This document shows positions 8,867-17,943 of a stretch of DNA of 64,000 bases, in pieces; position 1 is the stretch's first letter, and every line of letters starts with the position of its first letter. The stretch covers positions 1,736,001 to 1,800,000 of the forward strand of contig OW818695.1 of NCBI GenBank assembly GCA_942493345.1, written 5' to 3'. Source of the DNA: GWE2-42-39 sp942493345 (GTDB lineage: Bacteria; Bacteroidota; Bacteroidia; Bacteroidales; Prolixibacteraceae). The notes beneath the pieces are model-generated. The model was not told the origin of the DNA. It saw nothing but the letters and a program-made list of their open reading frames with translations, and searched no databases. The position numbers were made by a program, and so were the translations under genes.

Positions 8867-10195
8867 TTATGCTTCGGCGACTTCTCCTGCAATCGGTACA
8901 CTGGCTGTTTTTGTATAACCAATGTCGCCCATAATGTAAGTTTCAGGGCCCAATTTCAGATCAGAATTCATCATTTCATCGAATGTTACTTCTTTGCCTG
9001 TGTATGCCGAAATACGTCCCATCATGGCAACGAGGCAAGAGGTTGCAATGCTTTCAGCTTCGTTCATCGGAGTTCCCTGACGAATGCAGGTTACCATATC
9101 AATGTGTTCCTGAACGTATGGATTGACACTTGAGTCGGCAGCTTCGAAAATCACATTACCAGCTAAATCAATAACTTTTGGCTTGTGCCCGGTTGTATCG
9201 GCGTGGCCTTTACTTCCGTGGATAATTTCGTAAACACCATTTGCACAACCGTTAATCTGGCGGCACATACTGTGCATGTGCATTCCGTTGGCATACGTAT
9301 AGTCAATGCTGAAATTATCGAATTGGTCGCCGGTAATCCTGCGCTGACGCGAACCAAAACCAACCGCTTTTACCGGATGTGAATCAGTAAACCAGTTAAT
9401 AACATCGAGATTGTGTACATGCTGTTCTACAATGTGGTCTCCCGACAGCCAGCTCCAGTTTACCCAGTCGCGAATCATGTATTCCATTTCACACCAATCG
9501 GCATTTGGGTTGCGGTGCCATAATTTGCCACCGTTCCAGTATGCGTTTGCAGAAATAATTTCACCAATTGCATCGTTTTGTTTTACTTGTTTCAGCAGGT
9601 CAACGTAAGAACGTTCGTGACGCCGCTGTGTTCCGGCAACAAGAACCAGTCCGAGAGATTCCGCCATTTTTCCGCTTGTCAGTACCGAACGAGCTCCAAC
9701 AGGATCAACAGCCACTGGTTTTTCCATGAACACATGTTTGCGTGCTTTTACCGCGGCTTCGAGTTGCTCGGCACGAAATTTCGGAGGAGTAGCCAAAATA
9801 ACTAAATCAACCCCCGAATCAATCACTTTCTGATAAGCATCGAAACCAACAAAACAGTTTTCAGCAGGCACTTCAAGGTTTTTTTGTTTTTTTAATTTCT
9901 TTTGACAGTCGTCAATTCGATCTTGGAAAACATCTCCTAAAGCGTGAATGATCAGGTTGGGTCCTGCATCAAGAAAATTAAGCATGGCGCCTGAACCGCG
10001 ACCTCCACAACCAATAATACCGGCTTTCAGCGGTTTGCCATCGGGGGCTTGATCCAATAAAGGCGGTAAATTTAATTCAACTATTTTTTTCTTTTCGGAG
10101 CACGACGACAACGCGCTGGCACCAACAACGCCAACAGCACTGATTACTGCAGCATTGGTTAAGAATTTTCTTCTTGAAAAGTTTGATTCACTCAT
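8867..10195 (-). CDS. Tat-exported Gfo/Idh/MocA-family oxidoreductase, putative lipoprotein
   Basis: NAD(P)-dependent oxidoreductase acting on a sugar or sugar derivative outside the cytoplasm. The 442-residue protein has a twin-arginine leader (SRRKFL, residues 7-12), a hydrophobic core and a lipobox ending at C32 (LSSC), so it should be exported folded with its cofactor and lipid-anchored. The Rossmann fold starts near residue 58 with GIIGCGGRGSG; the family Lys lies in MEKPVAVDP near 158; the C-terminal alpha/beta domain holds DWVNWSWLSGDHIVEQHVHNLD, with the usual His-rich active-site region. Only 87 bp separate it from the upstream cytochrome-SUMF1 gene on the same strand, so an operon is likely. 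Substrate unknown. Confidence 0.9.
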   Translation of the reverse strand: MSESNFSRRKFLTNAAVISAVGVVGASALSSCSEKKKIVELNLPPLLDQAPDGKPLKAGIIGCGGRGSGAMLNFLDAGPNLIIHALGDVFQDRIDDCQKKLKKQKNLEVPAENCFVGFDAYQKVIDSGVDLVILATPPKFRAEQLEAAVKARKHVFMEKPVAVDPVGARSVLTSGKMAESLGLVLVAGTQRRHERSYVDLLKQVKQNDAIGEIISANAYWNGGKLWHRNPNADWCEMEYMIRDWVNWSWLSGDHIVEQHVHNLDVINWFTDSHPVKAVGFGSRQRRITGDQFDNFSIDYTYANGMHMHSMCRQINGCANGVYEIIHGSKGHADTTGHKPKVIDLAGNVIFEAADSSVNPYVQEHIDMVTCIRQGTPMNEAESIATSCLVAMMGRISAYTGKEVTFDEMMNSDLKLGPETYIMGDIGYTKTASVPIAGEVAEA

Positions 10196-10282
10196 GGTAT
10201 TCTATATAAGTTATTTAGGTTTATAAAGGTTCAATTCAGTTTTGTATCGCTAATGTAATGAAAAACTATTCGTTTTAAAAGA

Positions 10283-11812
10283 TCAGTTGTTTAAAGTTTC
10301 GTCTATTTCGCAAACAACCCGGAACCCAACATGGGTACAGTCGGAATACCACCAGATACTTTTAGGCATCTGTGGATCGGTTTTCATCCAGGCGACCGAC
10401 TGTGTGAAATCGCGCGAAGCACTACGCACATCTTCTGATTCGCTTTTGAACGATCCTCCTCGGACAACATGTTCTTCTCCCGCTTCTGGTCCTTTCGGAT
10501 CCTGAACGCCATCCTGCATATTTTTATAGGCATCGGGAGAATACCAGTCGCTGCAAAACTCAGCTACGTTACCCAGCATGTTTTTAAGACCAAACGGATT
10601 GGCTTTCACCCGTTCTGGTTTCTGCGTTTTACCTCCGCTGTTTTCAGTATAAATAACGTAGGTATTGATATTGGTAGTATCTGCACCTGTAATTTTATTC
10701 CAGAAACGGTTTTTTGAATATTTTTTCGGGTTGCCATCGAAGAAGTACGGTGTGGAAGTTTTGGCCCGACAGGCATATTCCCACTCGGCTTCGGTTGGAA
10801 GGCGGTATTTTTTCCCTGTTACTTTGCTTAGCCATTTGCAATATGTTTCAGCTGCATGATAACGCATCGTAATCGCCGGACGGGTTTCCATTCCCCAATT
10901 CTGATCAGGCTGGCCGTAAGGCGGGGTTGGCCCGGTAACGGCGTCAACTTCTACATTGGTACGCGAACCTTCGGTGTCAGTCGAGCGGCCTTCGGCACCG
11001 GTTTGTGAGTAAAATGCGAGGTATTCAATCCAGCTTGTTTCAGTTTCAGCCATGAAGAAACGGCTGATTTTTACTTTCTTTGCCGGAAGTTCATCGGGTT
11101 TGGCATACTTGTCTTTTTCGCCGCTTCCCATGGTAAATTCACCTTCAGGAATTGCAATCATTTTAAATGAAACTGCTGAGTTTGGAATGGTTTCCGTGAA
11201 ATCTTCAAACTTCTCAATTTTTGCTGCTTCGGTATAAACGGTGGTGTTTTGTTCATTTCCAACACCAAAACCAAGATTGCTTTCGTGTTTTGCATTGGGA
11301 TCGTAATGTCCCACATTTAAGTGGCAATTGATGCAATGCAGATCGTTCTCGTTCTGGCTATAATAAAGGTGAGCATCTTGTCCTTCTTTGCTCAAGGTAA
11401 GCGGGAAAAGGTTGGCATGGCAATTCACGCACGACGATTTGGGAATAAAATGCTGCGCTTGCTCAAGAGTTGATTTGGCATTCCAGTTAAAATCGGCTGT
11501 ATCTTTAAACCAATATCCATATAGGTCTTTCATGCCCAATTTGGCTTTCTCTGTCAGGTATCCATGTCCTTTGGGAGGCAAGTGACAATCGACACAATGT
11601 ATATGAACTCCGCTTGGGTTGTCGTGATGAGTCGAAAGTTTCCATGAATCGGTGGCGTGCGGATGGACATGGCATTGATCACAAGATTCATCGGTTGATG
11701 TTTTTTCAATGACTTTATTCCCAGAGATCATCACTGCAATTCCGATCACGAAGCCGATAAGTAGGATAATTAAAAATCTAGGTTTAAAAAAGAGTACAAG
11801 CTTTTTAAGCAT
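10283..11812 (-). CDS. NapC/NrfH-like tetraheme cytochrome c fused to a SUMF1/FGE-like domain
   Basis: Inner-membrane-anchored electron carrier with a large periplasmic C-terminal domain. Residues about 12-30 form a single membrane helix, followed by four CxxCH heme sites (CDQCH, CVDCH, CVNCH, CINCH) between about 43 and 165, the layout of NapC/NirT/NrfH quinol dehydrogenases. Residues about 210-500 form a formylglycine-generating-enzyme/SUMF1-type domain (IPEGEFTMGS, LPTEAEWEYACRA, GNVAEFCSDW, VVRGGSF, HVGFRVV). After RGGSF the two active-site cysteines of true FGE are missing (KSESEDVRSASRD), so sulfatase activation is unlikely. It precedes a Tat-exported Gfo/Idh gene by 87 bp. A role in taking electrons from that enzyme is inference. 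Confidence 0.85.
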   Translation of the reverse strand: MLKKLVLFFKPRFLIILLIGFVIGIAVMISGNKVIEKTSTDESCDQCHVHPHATDSWKLSTHHDNPSGVHIHCVDCHLPPKGHGYLTEKAKLGMKDLYGYWFKDTADFNWNAKSTLEQAQHFIPKSSCVNCHANLFPLTLSKEGQDAHLYYSQNENDLHCINCHLNVGHYDPNAKHESNLGFGVGNEQNTTVYTEAAKIEKFEDFTETIPNSAVSFKMIAIPEGEFTMGSGEKDKYAKPDELPAKKVKISRFFMAETETSWIEYLAFYSQTGAEGRSTDTEGSRTNVEVDAVTGPTPPYGQPDQNWGMETRPAITMRYHAAETYCKWLSKVTGKKYRLPTEAEWEYACRAKTSTPYFFDGNPKKYSKNRFWNKITGADTTNINTYVIYTENSGGKTQKPERVKANPFGLKNMLGNVAEFCSDWYSPDAYKNMQDGVQDPKGPEAGEEHVVRGGSFKSESEDVRSASRDFTQSVAWMKTDPQMPKSIWWYSDCTHVGFRVVCEIDETLNN

Positions 11813-11850
11813 AACAGTTCAATTAAGTTATAGTTGGGTTTAATACGCCC

Positions 11851-11858
11851 CAAAAATA
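11851..11858 (-). promoter_or_regulatory. Candidate -7 box for the cytochrome operon (TATTTTTG)
   Basis: Exact TAnnTTTG on the minus strand, 38 bp before the ATG at 11812; a leader of roughly 30 nt would result. The -33 element is not clear. Confidence 0.4.
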
Positions 11859-12057
11859 ATAAAATATTGTACCGAAGAAATATTGAAAAGAAAAAAGGTT
11901 TTCAGTCAGCAACCTGGCAAACAATTTATTCGCAGGCACTTCATTCCTGCTACATTAACAAAATTTTTGTAACTTTTTAGAGAAAATTAGAAGTGTGCAT
12001 TTTCAGCCTGAAAAAATTAAACAAGACCGACATGATTTTTCAAATATAAATTGAATT

Positions 12058-12759
12058 ATGAATCTGATTTTTGGAAAATACCTCAACGACTTTCTCGAAC
12101 TGTTTTTCCCTCGTATTTGTTTGGTTTGCGACGGGAATTTACTGAACGAGGAAGAACTGGTTTGCCTGCAATGCCTGCACGAATTGCCCCGCACCAATTT
12201 TCACATGGAAGAGCGCAACCCGGTTGCCGAAATATTTTACGGGCGGGTGCAGTTGGAAGCAGCCACTTCGTTTTTCTTTTTCAGCAAAGGAAGCCCATAC
12301 CAAAAACTGATTCATGCCTTGAAATACAAAGGAATAAAAGAAGCAGGCATCCTTCTGGGAACCCATTTTGCCATTGATCTGGAGAAATCGCCTCTTTTTG
12401 CTTCGGTCGATATGGTTTGCCCGGTTCCACTTCATCCGAAGAAAGAAAAGAAACGAGGGTACAACCAAAGCGAATTTATTGCCCGCGGCATTGCCGGACG
12501 GATGGGAAAACCTGTTTCAACAGGAAATCTGGCGCGGCTGATTTATACCGATTCGCAAACCCGAAAAGGCCGCTACGAACGATGGGAAAACGTGGAAGGT
12601 ATTTTTGGACTGAACAAACCCGGAGAATTTGAAGGTAAACATATTTTGCTGATCGACGATGTGCTTACTACCGGTTCAACATTGGAGGCCTGTGCATCAG
12701 CCATACTGTCGGCAACCCGAAACACAAAAGTGAGCATTGCAACCCTGGGTTTTGCATGA
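12058..12759 (+). CDS. ComF-family phosphoribosyltransferase-like protein
   Basis: Cytoplasmic protein of the ComF/GntX family, linked in other bacteria to DNA uptake or salvage but without a proven reaction. The 233-residue protein starts with a four-cysteine zinc ribbon (C21, C24, C36, C39), followed by a type I phosphoribosyltransferase fold. The PRPP-binding loop LLIDDVLTTGST lies near 197-208, and CPVPLHPKKEKKRGYNQSE near 120-138 is the conserved ComF central motif. Convergent with the SDR gene, only 11 bp apart; a short imperfect hairpin may serve as shared terminator. Intact. Confidence 0.9.
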   Translation: MNLIFGKYLNDFLELFFPRICLVCDGNLLNEEELVCLQCLHELPRTNFHMEERNPVAEIFYGRVQLEAATSFFFFSKGSPYQKLIHALKYKGIKEAGILLGTHFAIDLEKSPLFASVDMVCPVPLHPKKEKKRGYNQSEFIARGIAGRMGKPVSTGNLARLIYTDSQTRKGRYERWENVEGIFGLNKPGEFEGKHILLIDDVLTTGSTLEACASAILSATRNTKVSIATLGFA

Positions 12760-12770
12760 AAAAAGCTGCA

Positions 12771-13796
12771 TCAAATCACCATGTCTTTCAGGAAAATTTC
12801 AGCAATATCTTTGATCGACTGATCCAGATCGCGATATTGAAATCCGATTGATTTTACAATTTTATCGCCGGAATAATTGTTGTTCAGGTTGGTGCCGGAA
12901 ACCGTCTCGCGAGTAATAACGGGGCGTTTCCCGGTAAAAAAACTGGCGGTTTGTGCCATCTGCCAGGCAATACGAAGTTTCATGTCGGAGGCAAAATTCT
13001 TCGGGCGCGGCCGGTTTAGCGCGTCGGCTATCCGGTTAAAAAAATCCTGGTAACTGATGTTTCCTGCATTCAGTATAAAACGCTGGTTTTTGATGGTTTC
13101 GAAATTCGGGTCTTCGGCAAGCAGCGTCATTGCTTTTACCACATCACGCACGTCGACAAACCCGGTAATTCCTTTCGTGTAGTATTTCAAACCTTTAAAA
13201 ATCGACTGAAATAATTTGGGGCTGCCAATATCCCAGTTGCCCGGCCCGATGATGATGGAAGGGTTCACGATCACCGCATCCAGACCTTCCTCGATGCCCC
13301 GCCATACTTCCATTTCAGAAAAAAACTTACTTAGCGAGTAGCCCGATTTCCGTTTCGAAGGAGTCCAGTAGGTTTCTTCGTTGATTTCGCTGCCGTCCTG
13401 TGTTTTGCCCAGCGCAGCAATCGAACTCACGTGGCAAAAACGGGAAACTTTGTTGTGAATGGCCGCGTCGATCAGATTGGCAGTGCCTTTCACATTGTTG
13501 GTCATCATGGCGTCGTGGTCGTCGCCGTGAAACGAGACCATGGCCGCGCAGTGGTAGATGGTATGCACGCCTTCCAGCGCATCTTCCAGGCAGAAATAAT
13601 CAAGCAGGTCGCCTTCAACCCAAATAATCTGATCGAAAAGCTGTTCGTAAGCAGTCGAGTAATACGAAAATATCTTTTTAATCCAATCGACTTTGCTGGT
13701 TGGCCTTTTCAACGCTTTTACCGTTTTTCCCGCACGTACCAGGTCGTACAGCAGGTGGGCACCAACCAATCCGGTTCCTCCGCTTACAAAAATCAT
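12771..13796 (-). CDS. NAD-dependent epimerase/dehydratase (extended SDR)
   Basis: Extended short-chain dehydrogenase/reductase, cytoplasmic, acting on a nucleotide sugar, steroid-like or dihydroflavonol-like substrate. The 341-residue protein opens with the Rossmann loop GGTGLVG (residues 6-12); the catalytic Tyr-x3-Lys lies in SGYSLSKFF near 152-156, with an upstream HVSSIAALG serine. The C-terminal half (TKGITGFVDVRDVVKAM) resembles dihydroflavonol-4-reductase-like members. It is 24 bp downstream of the Nim-like gene on the same strand, which suggests co-transcription. The exact substrate cannot be read from sequence. Confidence 0.88.
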   Translation of the reverse strand: MIFVSGGTGLVGAHLLYDLVRAGKTVKALKRPTSKVDWIKKIFSYYSTAYEQLFDQIIWVEGDLLDYFCLEDALEGVHTIYHCAAMVSFHGDDHDAMMTNNVKGTANLIDAAIHNKVSRFCHVSSIAALGKTQDGSEINEETYWTPSKRKSGYSLSKFFSEMEVWRGIEEGLDAVIVNPSIIIGPGNWDIGSPKLFQSIFKGLKYYTKGITGFVDVRDVVKAMTLLAEDPNFETIKNQRFILNAGNISYQDFFNRIADALNRPRPKNFASDMKLRIAWQMAQTASFFTGKRPVITRETVSGTNLNNNYSGDKIVKSIGFQYRDLDQSIKDIAEIFLKDMVI

Positions 13797-13820
13797 ATTC
13801 TCGTATTTTGGTTTTTCATT

Positions 13821-14306
13821 TCAATCTTTCGTCCACGGAGTAAATGCTTTTGCACCAAAATCCTTAGCCGAAATTTTGTCGATGTGCACTTTTATTACCC
13901 CGACATTTTTGATGGCCGGAGCGCTAAACTTAAATTCCAGCGAACTGTATTGTGCCATTGTGGCTTTCATCATTCGCTCTTTTTCATCGTAATCATCAAT
14001 CAATTCAACCGTTCCTTCCACCAGCACCGTTTTCGATTTTACCCGGTAACTGCATCCCACCTGCTCGTCCTGCCAGGCCAGTTCTTCGCCCAGTGTCCAG
14101 TTGATGCACACTTTCGGATTTTTCTTCAGGATCTCCCACATACGTCCGTGTTGTGCCGAATGAAGAATGACCGTGTTTCCGTCGAGGGCAAAATTCATGG
14201 GTAAAATGTACGGCATATTTTCATCGGACATGGCCACATAACAGGTTTTGCAGGCCCTTATGATGCGTTCCACTTCGCTGCGGTCTTCTATAAAGTAGGT
14301 TCTCAT
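13821..14306 (-). CDS. Pyridoxamine 5'-phosphate oxidase-like flavoprotein (Nim-like)
   Basis: Split-barrel FMN-binding protein of the NimA/PNPOx-like superfamily; some members reduce 5-nitroimidazoles, others are heme- or flavin-dependent enzymes of unknown substrate. It has 161 residues. Visible family features are CKTCYVAMSDENMPYILPMNFALDG-type N-terminal strands (about 19-45), HSAQHGRMWEILKKNPKVC (about 49-67) with the conserved His, and W-x-x-S-type strand pairing around YRVKSKTVLVEG. First gene of a likely two-gene unit with the SDR. The GCxYR segment matches typical Nim-related proteins. Nitroimidazole resistance should not be concluded from this alone. Confidence 0.85.
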   Translation of the reverse strand: MRTYFIEDRSEVERIIRACKTCYVAMSDENMPYILPMNFALDGNTVILHSAQHGRMWEILKKNPKVCINWTLGEELAWQDEQVGCSYRVKSKTVLVEGTVELIDDYDEKERMMKATMAQYSSLEFKFSAPAIKNVGVIKVHIDKISAKDFGAKAFTPWTKD

Positions 14307-14361
14307 TTGGTTTTAGTTGATGAATTCAAACAAGGAATTTCTGTAATAAAGATAATGGAAT

Positions 14362-16314
14362 TCAGCTAATCGCCCTGAAACCCAATTGTTCAGACAGATA
14401 TTTTGCAATCTTTTTTAGGTTGAGATACTGATTTTGCAAATCCATAATTTTTTCGAAATCCCCGTCGGTGCTGGCTTGCTGAATTTTCTTCTCGATTTGT
14501 TTGAGCAGGGCTTTTACCTTCTTTAGTTTATATTCCTGAACGATGCGTGGCACCAACATATCAAGAATATCGGCTTCGGCTTCCACAAAAGCGCCTCCTT
14601 TTACCCAACGTTTGCTTTCCACATATTTTTCCGACATCAGGTCGCTGGCTATTTTGCTTAACCTGGGTTCCCGGTGGTTGATGAAGAAACGGGGCGGATC
14701 AAACTCTTTATTTTCGCAGTTTTCCCTGAGAATATCGAGCATCCGGTTGACTTCTGCGTTGTTCGACGTTAGTCCGTCGGTATCCAGTTCGCCAAGAACA
14801 TATTGCCCGACGGTGAGGGTGATGGTTTCGTGCGGATTGTCGCCTTCCACCTCGAAAATTTCGCGTCCAAAATATTTCAGAAGAATACGCAGCATTTCGC
14901 GTTCTTCAATTTTAAACGGGTTGACCGTCGATACTTTTTCTTCGACCGGAGGAGCCGGGTTTTGTTTTACCCTTATTTGTTCCCGCTCGTCTTTTCGCTG
15001 CTGTTCTTCGTTTTCTTTCTGAAGGATTTTCCGTATTTCGGTGTACAAAACATTTTCCTGAACATCAAGCAGTTTGCTACACTCTTTGATGTAAACCGAA
15101 CGAATAATGGCATCGGGGATCACGGCAATGGAATGCACAATATCACTGATCAGCCGCGCCCTCGAAACCGGATCGTTTTCGGTATCGCCAAGTAACAGCT
15201 GGGTTTTAAACCGGATGAAGTCGGTTTCGTTAGCTTTGATGTATTCGGCCAGTTGCGAAGCGCTCATCGACCGGGAAAAACTGTCGGGGTCTTCGCCGTT
15301 GGGTAACAATAATACTTTTACATTGACGCCTTCTTCCAGCACCAGATCGATCCCGCGCAACGATGCTTTGATGCCCGCCGCATCGCCGTCGTAAATAATG
15401 GTCACGTTGGGAGTGAAGCGCCTGATCAACCTGATTTGATCGGGTGTGAGCGCAGTTCCCGACGAAGCCACTACGTTTTCGATTCCCGCCTGGTGAAACG
15501 AAAGCACGTCGGTATACCCTTCCACCAGATAACATTTGTCGAGCCGGGTAATATCGCGCTTGGCCTGAAAGATACCATACAGCACGCGGCTTTTGTGGTA
15601 AATTTCCGATTCCGGTGAATTGAGATATTTGGCTGATTTTTTATCGTCTTTCAGAATGCGGCCGCCAAAAGCAATAACACGACCGGCAATGTTGTGGATC
15701 GGGAACATGACCCGACCGGAAAAACGGTCAGCCATCCAGTCGTCGCGACGGACCGTGAGTCCTGTTTTTTCGAGGAAGTCGATTTTATAACCTTGCCGCT
15801 GCGCCGCCTGGGTGAACATGTCTTTTCCATCGGGACAAAAACCCAGTTCAAATTTTTTGATGATATCGTCGCGGATACCTCTTTCTTTCAGGTAACTGAG
15901 TCCTATGGTGCGTCCTTCGTTTTCTTTCAGCAAATAATTGTGGAAATAGTTTTTGGCAAATTCGGAAACGATCATCATGCTTTCGCGCGCATCTTTCAGT
16001 TGCTTTTCTTCCTCCGTTTCCTCTTTTTCATCAATCTCGATGTGATATTTTTTTGCCAGCCACCGCAGCGCTTCCGGATACGTCAACTGTTCGTGTTCCA
16101 TGATGAAATTGACCGAGTTGCCACCTTTTCCGCAGCCAAAACATTTAAAAATGCCTTTGGCTGGCGAAACGGTAAACGAAGGTGTTTTTTCGTTGTGAAA
16201 CGGACACAACCCCAGTAAGTTGACCCCCCGTCGCCGGAGGGTTACAAATTCGGAAACAACATCGGTAATTTCCGCTACATCGATAATACGATCTATGGTA
16301 GCTTGGTCAATCAT
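14362..16314 (-). CDS. dnaG: DNA primase DnaG
   Basis: Makes RNA primers at the replication fork together with the DnaB helicase. The 650-residue protein has all three expected parts. The N-terminal CHC2 zinc finger has ligands C37, H40, C58 and C61. The TOPRIM catalytic core carries YLVEGYTDVL near residue 260 and IIYDGDAAGIKA near 310. The C-terminal helical helicase-binding region is about 460-650 with Lys/Glu-rich coiled stretches. Start ATG at 16314 gives the standard MIDQATIDRI beginning. It is not in a macromolecular-synthesis operon with rpsU/rpoD here, as usual for this phylum; the gap to the flavoprotein gene is 55 bp. Confidence 0.97.
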   Translation of the reverse strand: MIDQATIDRIIDVAEITDVVSEFVTLRRRGVNLLGLCPFHNEKTPSFTVSPAKGIFKCFGCGKGGNSVNFIMEHEQLTYPEALRWLAKKYHIEIDEKEETEEEKQLKDARESMMIVSEFAKNYFHNYLLKENEGRTIGLSYLKERGIRDDIIKKFELGFCPDGKDMFTQAAQRQGYKIDFLEKTGLTVRRDDWMADRFSGRVMFPIHNIAGRVIAFGGRILKDDKKSAKYLNSPESEIYHKSRVLYGIFQAKRDITRLDKCYLVEGYTDVLSFHQAGIENVVASSGTALTPDQIRLIRRFTPNVTIIYDGDAAGIKASLRGIDLVLEEGVNVKVLLLPNGEDPDSFSRSMSASQLAEYIKANETDFIRFKTQLLLGDTENDPVSRARLISDIVHSIAVIPDAIIRSVYIKECSKLLDVQENVLYTEIRKILQKENEEQQRKDEREQIRVKQNPAPPVEEKVSTVNPFKIEEREMLRILLKYFGREIFEVEGDNPHETITLTVGQYVLGELDTDGLTSNNAEVNRMLDILRENCENKEFDPPRFFINHREPRLSKIASDLMSEKYVESKRWVKGGAFVEAEADILDMLVPRIVQEYKLKKVKALLKQIEKKIQQASTDGDFEKIMDLQNQYLNLKKIAKYLSEQLGFRAIS

Positions 16315-16401
16315 TATTGCAAAAATAGGAAAAAGGATGAGACGAGCGTGTCACAGCAAATATGATCAGGTGGAAGATTCCGAAAATCTACTATCAAAAT
16401 G

Positions 16402-16460
16402 AAAAAAAATCTCCTGCCAAAAACTATTTCAAACAAATGGAAACAGAATTCGGCAGGAGA
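16402..16460 (-). terminator. Terminator of the aldo-keto reductase gene
   Basis: On the minus strand, 9-bp arms TCTCCTGCC / GGCAGGAGA enclose a 33-nt loop and are followed by a run of eight T. The long loop is unusual, but the T-tract and position (34 bp past the stop codon) fit. Confidence 0.65.
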
Positions 16461-16493
16461 GACTATAAATTAGGAAACAAAATCAAATTAATT

Positions 16494-17615
16494 CTAACTG
16501 TTTTTCGCCAGCTTATCTGCAAGATTCCTAATAAAATCGTGCCTTGAGCTACCTACAACCTTTTCCGGTTCAGGATCTTTTCTCATCATTCCTGGTGGAA
16601 TAACCAACGTCCTCTGGTCTATTGACGAAGGGGTGTTCAGAATCGTATCGATCTGTTCCAGCTCTTCTTCCGAAAATGAAAGGTTCTGCAGCGCTGCTAC
16701 ATTGCTTTCCAGCTGGACAACAGAACTTGCCCCTACCAATACCGAAGTAATCCGTTGGTCTCTCATTACCCAGGCAAGGGCCATTTGCGCCAATTTTTGT
16801 CCGCGTTTGATCGCCAGTTCGTTCAATTGCCTCACTTTAACCAAAGAACCTATTACCTGTTCCGGTTTCAGAAAACGGCTTCTCGTTGCCCTCGATCCAT
16901 TCGGAATGCCATTCAGGTAACGATCGGTAAGCAATCCTTGAGCCAGTGGAGAGAAACAAATACAGCCGATACCTTCCTGTTCCAAAACATCCAGCAATCC
17001 ATTTTCAACCCAGCGTTCGAACATCGAATATTTCGGTTGATGGATCAGGCAGGGAGTCCCCAATTCTTTTAAAATTTTTGAAGCTTCCATCGTTTTATCG
17101 GCCGGATAATTCGAAAGGCCAACATACAACGCTTTTCCTTGTTTTACTGCCTGTGCGAGGGCGCCCATGGTTTCTTCGAGAGGTGTTTCCGGATCGGGAC
17201 GGTGCGAATAAAAAATATCCACATAGTCGATCCCCATCCGTTTCAGACTTTGATCGAGACTTGCAAGCAAGTATTTACGACTTCCCCAATCCCCATAAGG
17301 ACCAGGCCACATATCATATCCTGCTTTGGTCGAAATAACCATTTCATCACGATAATTCTTAAAATCAGTTTGGAGAATCTTCCCAAAATTCTCTTCTGCT
17401 GATCCGTAAGGAGGTCCGTAATTATTTGCCAGATCGAAATGTGTAATTCCCAGATCAAATGCTTTTCTGCATACAGCCCTGCTATTCTCAAATGTATCGA
17501 CTCCACCAAAATTTTGCCATAAGCCAAGAGAGATAGCTGGTAATTTTAATCCTGATTTTCCGCTACGCTTATACGAAATACGATCGTAGCGATTCTTTTC
17601 TGCGATATAATACAT
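16494..17615 (-). CDS. Aldo/keto reductase, YghZ / L-glyceraldehyde 3-phosphate reductase type
   Basis: NADPH-dependent reduction of small aldehydes; E. coli YghZ reduces L-glyceraldehyde 3-phosphate. The product (373 residues) follows YghZ closely through long stretches, such as ITHFDLANNYGPP, VISTKAGYDMWPGPYG and SRKYLLASLDQSLKRMG. The catalytic tetrad is D61, Y66, K97 and H138. The C-terminal tail is about 25 residues longer than in E. coli (rich in Arg/Lys). ATG at 17615 is chosen because the next in-frame Met upstream (17678) adds a stretch with no family similarity. Single gene with its own terminator. Confidence 0.9.
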   Translation of the reverse strand: MYYIAEKNRYDRISYKRSGKSGLKLPAISLGLWQNFGGVDTFENSRAVCRKAFDLGITHFDLANNYGPPYGSAEENFGKILQTDFKNYRDEMVISTKAGYDMWPGPYGDWGSRKYLLASLDQSLKRMGIDYVDIFYSHRPDPETPLEETMGALAQAVKQGKALYVGLSNYPADKTMEASKILKELGTPCLIHQPKYSMFERWVENGLLDVLEQEGIGCICFSPLAQGLLTDRYLNGIPNGSRATRSRFLKPEQVIGSLVKVRQLNELAIKRGQKLAQMALAWVMRDQRITSVLVGASSVVQLESNVAALQNLSFSEEELEQIDTILNTPSSIDQRTLVIPPGMMRKDPEPEKVVGSSRHDFIRNLADKLAKNS

Positions 17616-17943
17616 AATATATAGAGTTTTTCCCGCCTTTAAAATACAAACAATAAAACAACTAACGAATTTTTTCACAGAAAAATTTCCAGAAGCTGTT
17701 TTTATTCTACTTTGCCAATTGTATCGGCCTTTTCCTTGTTGTATGAAACGATTAATTTGATTCTCTATTTATCAAAAAAGACTTGAAGTTTTATGGATCG
17801 GGAATAGTCTCATCGTGATAACAGAGATATTAAATAAATTTTTCCTGAAGTTATTGTTGCCAACTCGTATCTTTTTTTGTTTTTTCCCGAAGTCTTTAAC
17901 TTTCTTCATTTAAATTTACGGCAATAACAAAAACGCCCTCAGA
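17616..17943. other. Divergent intergenic region, no gene seen
   Basis: An AT-rich 328-bp spacer between two divergent genes that must hold promoters for both. No exact TAnnTTTG box, strong hairpin, RNA gene or open frame with coding character was found. Confidence 0.5.

Noticed and set aside
13431..14204. 257-codon plus-strand frame across the SDR and Nim-like genes
   Set aside because: It crosses two well-supported minus-strand genes and their spacer; translation is low-complexity Phe/His and has no recognisable domain.
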